DNA from: Flavobacterium gillisiae
GTDB taxonomy: Bacteria; Bacteroidota; Bacteroidia; Flavobacteriales; Flavobacteriaceae
Assembly: GCF_900107635.1 (NCBI RefSeq)
Contig: NZ_FNRD01000008.1
Span: forward strand, 62,001-126,000
Reading direction: 5' to 3'
DNA: 64,000 bases
Shown: piece by piece, positions 63,300-64,000 of the stretch
How positions within the stretch are numbered: position 1 is the stretch's first letter
How the letters are laid out: each line of letters opens with the position of its first letter
Notes under the pieces: generated by a model
Database searches by the model: none
What the model was told of the DNA's origin: nothing
Seen by the model: the letters and a program-made list of their open reading frames with translations, nothing else
Made by a program: the position numbers and the translations under genes

Positions 63300-64000
63300 A
63301 TGAAAATAAAAAAACAATATAAAATTATAGCATTACTATGCACAGTGCTATTATTAGGAGCTTGTTCTGGTGAAGAACCTCTTAAAGAAAGTCAATTAGA
63401 TTTATCCACACCTGCTAAATCAGATTTAGATAAATGGATAGATGCTAACTACCTAGATATTTACAATATTAATGTTCAATACAAATGGAACCAAAACGCT
63501 GTGGATAACAACCGTTTTCTATACCCACCTCTACAGTCAAAAGTACAGCCGGTATTAGAAATTGTTCAAAAAATCTGGTTAGAGAGCTACAAGACAATTG
63601 CAGGTCCTAATTTTGTAAAAACAATTGCTCCTAGAGAATTTGTACTAGTTGGAGGTATCAACTTAAATACGACAGGAACTATTACATTAGGATTAGCCGA
63701 AGGTGGTAAAAGAATTACTTTATTCGAAACCGATAATGTAAATAAAAAAGATCGTGCCAATGTAAAGCGATTTATTCATACTATCCAACACGAATACATA
63801 CACATTTTGAATCAAACGAAACCTTTTGATGAGAAAACACTTTCTAAAATTACTCCAACTGGATATACTTCAAATTGGTATGCGACGTCTACAACAGTAG
63901 CAAGAGAGGAAGGTTTTATTACTGACTATGCTAGATCTAATATAAATGAAGATTTTGCAGAAATGGCAGCAATAATGTTGATTAACTCTAAAGCTGAATA
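63300..64000 (+). CDS. Substrate-import-associated zinc metallohydrolase lipoprotein (cut by window end)
   Basis: An open frame from the ATG at 63300 runs off the window end (233 codons seen). It has a lipobox (LLCTVLLLGACSGEE, Cys22) and an HEYIH zinc motif (164-168) in FIHTIQHEYIHILNQTKPF, followed by WYATSTTVAREEGFITDYAR where the third ligand is expected. This fits the lipoprotein family TIGR04549-type 'HExxH with TonB', encoded next to SusC/SusD pairs. It probably processes the ligand outside the cell before import. It follows SusD by 21 bases. The family assignment is from recall; the HExxH and lipobox are seen. Confidence 0.85.
   Translation, partial: MKIKKQYKIIALLCTVLLLGACSGEEPLKESQLDLSTPAKSDLDKWIDANYLDIYNINVQYKWNQNAVDNNRFLYPPLQSKVQPVLEIVQKIWLESYKTIAGPNFVKTIAPREFVLVGGINLNTTGTITLGLAEGGKRITLFETDNVNKKDRANVKRFIHTIQHEYIHILNQTKPFDEKTLSKITPTGYTSNWYATSTTVAREEGFITDYARSNINEDFAEMAAIMLINSKAE

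Overview
The window is AT-rich DNA from a member of the Bacteroidota, most likely a Flavobacterium or close relative. Five things point there: two SusC/RagA-type TonB receptors, one with SusD; two giant secreted proteins with type B C-terminal domains for the type IX secretion system (T9SS); the Bacteroidota -7 promoter element TAnnTTTG in front of many genes; FecI/FecR-type regulation; and several families common in flavobacteria (DUF4834, DUF3810, YfhO, DUF4268, and a 36-residue lysine-rich protein). No tRNA, rRNA, CRISPR array or intact insertion sequence was seen.

Layout. 1-6.3 kb: the 5' part of a minus-strand SusC receptor, a decayed T9SS protein fragment, and a periplasmic-sensor regulator with a LuxR-type helix-turn-helix. 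6.4-10.5 kb: uvrA, a beta-barrel protein and a small membrane protein. 10.9-16.5 kb: a minus-strand envelope-glycan group (Wzx-like flippase, GT4 glycosyltransferase, YfhO, DUF4834). 16.6-24 kb: an outer-membrane transporter-like protein with a GNAT protein, a lipoprotein gene that lost its 5' end, an alpha-oxoamine synthase probably making sulfonolipid or sphingolipid bases, a NYN-LOTUS protein, and a hybrid histidine kinase. 24-32 kb: a ferredoxin-type glutamate-synthase-domain protein, two tandem related units that look like small RNAs, a RdgB-type pyrophosphatase, an RGG-tailed DEAD-box helicase, PepD and small genes. 31.8-32.3 kb is packed with dispersed repeats. 32.4-44.3 kb: DUF3810 metallopeptidase-like protein, type III polyketide synthase, NDH-2, a lipoprotein, an ECF sigma factor with a probable membrane partner, PlsC, a CoA-type NUDIX hydrolase, DUF4268, and a three-gene biotin-dependent acyl-CoA carboxylase operon. 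44.5-55.6 kb: a B12-binding radical SAM protein, two tandem giant T9SS proteins with almost the same C-terminal half, and an MHS-family MFS transporter. 56-64 kb: a nutrient-import locus (ECF sigma, FecR anti-sigma, STN-containing SusC, SusD, and a zinc metallohydrolase lipoprotein cut by the window end).

How they work together. The two ends are uptake loci of the same type under different control. At the left end the SusC lies next to a one-protein sensor/regulator. At the right end the SusC carries an STN signalling domain and follows a sigma/anti-sigma pair, so receptor occupancy probably switches on its own operon. The middle is mostly housekeeping and envelope metabolism. The least explained structure is the pair of related minus-strand units at 25.67-26.17 kb, each with a TAnnTTTG element at one end and an intrinsic terminator at the other and no convincing reading frame between.
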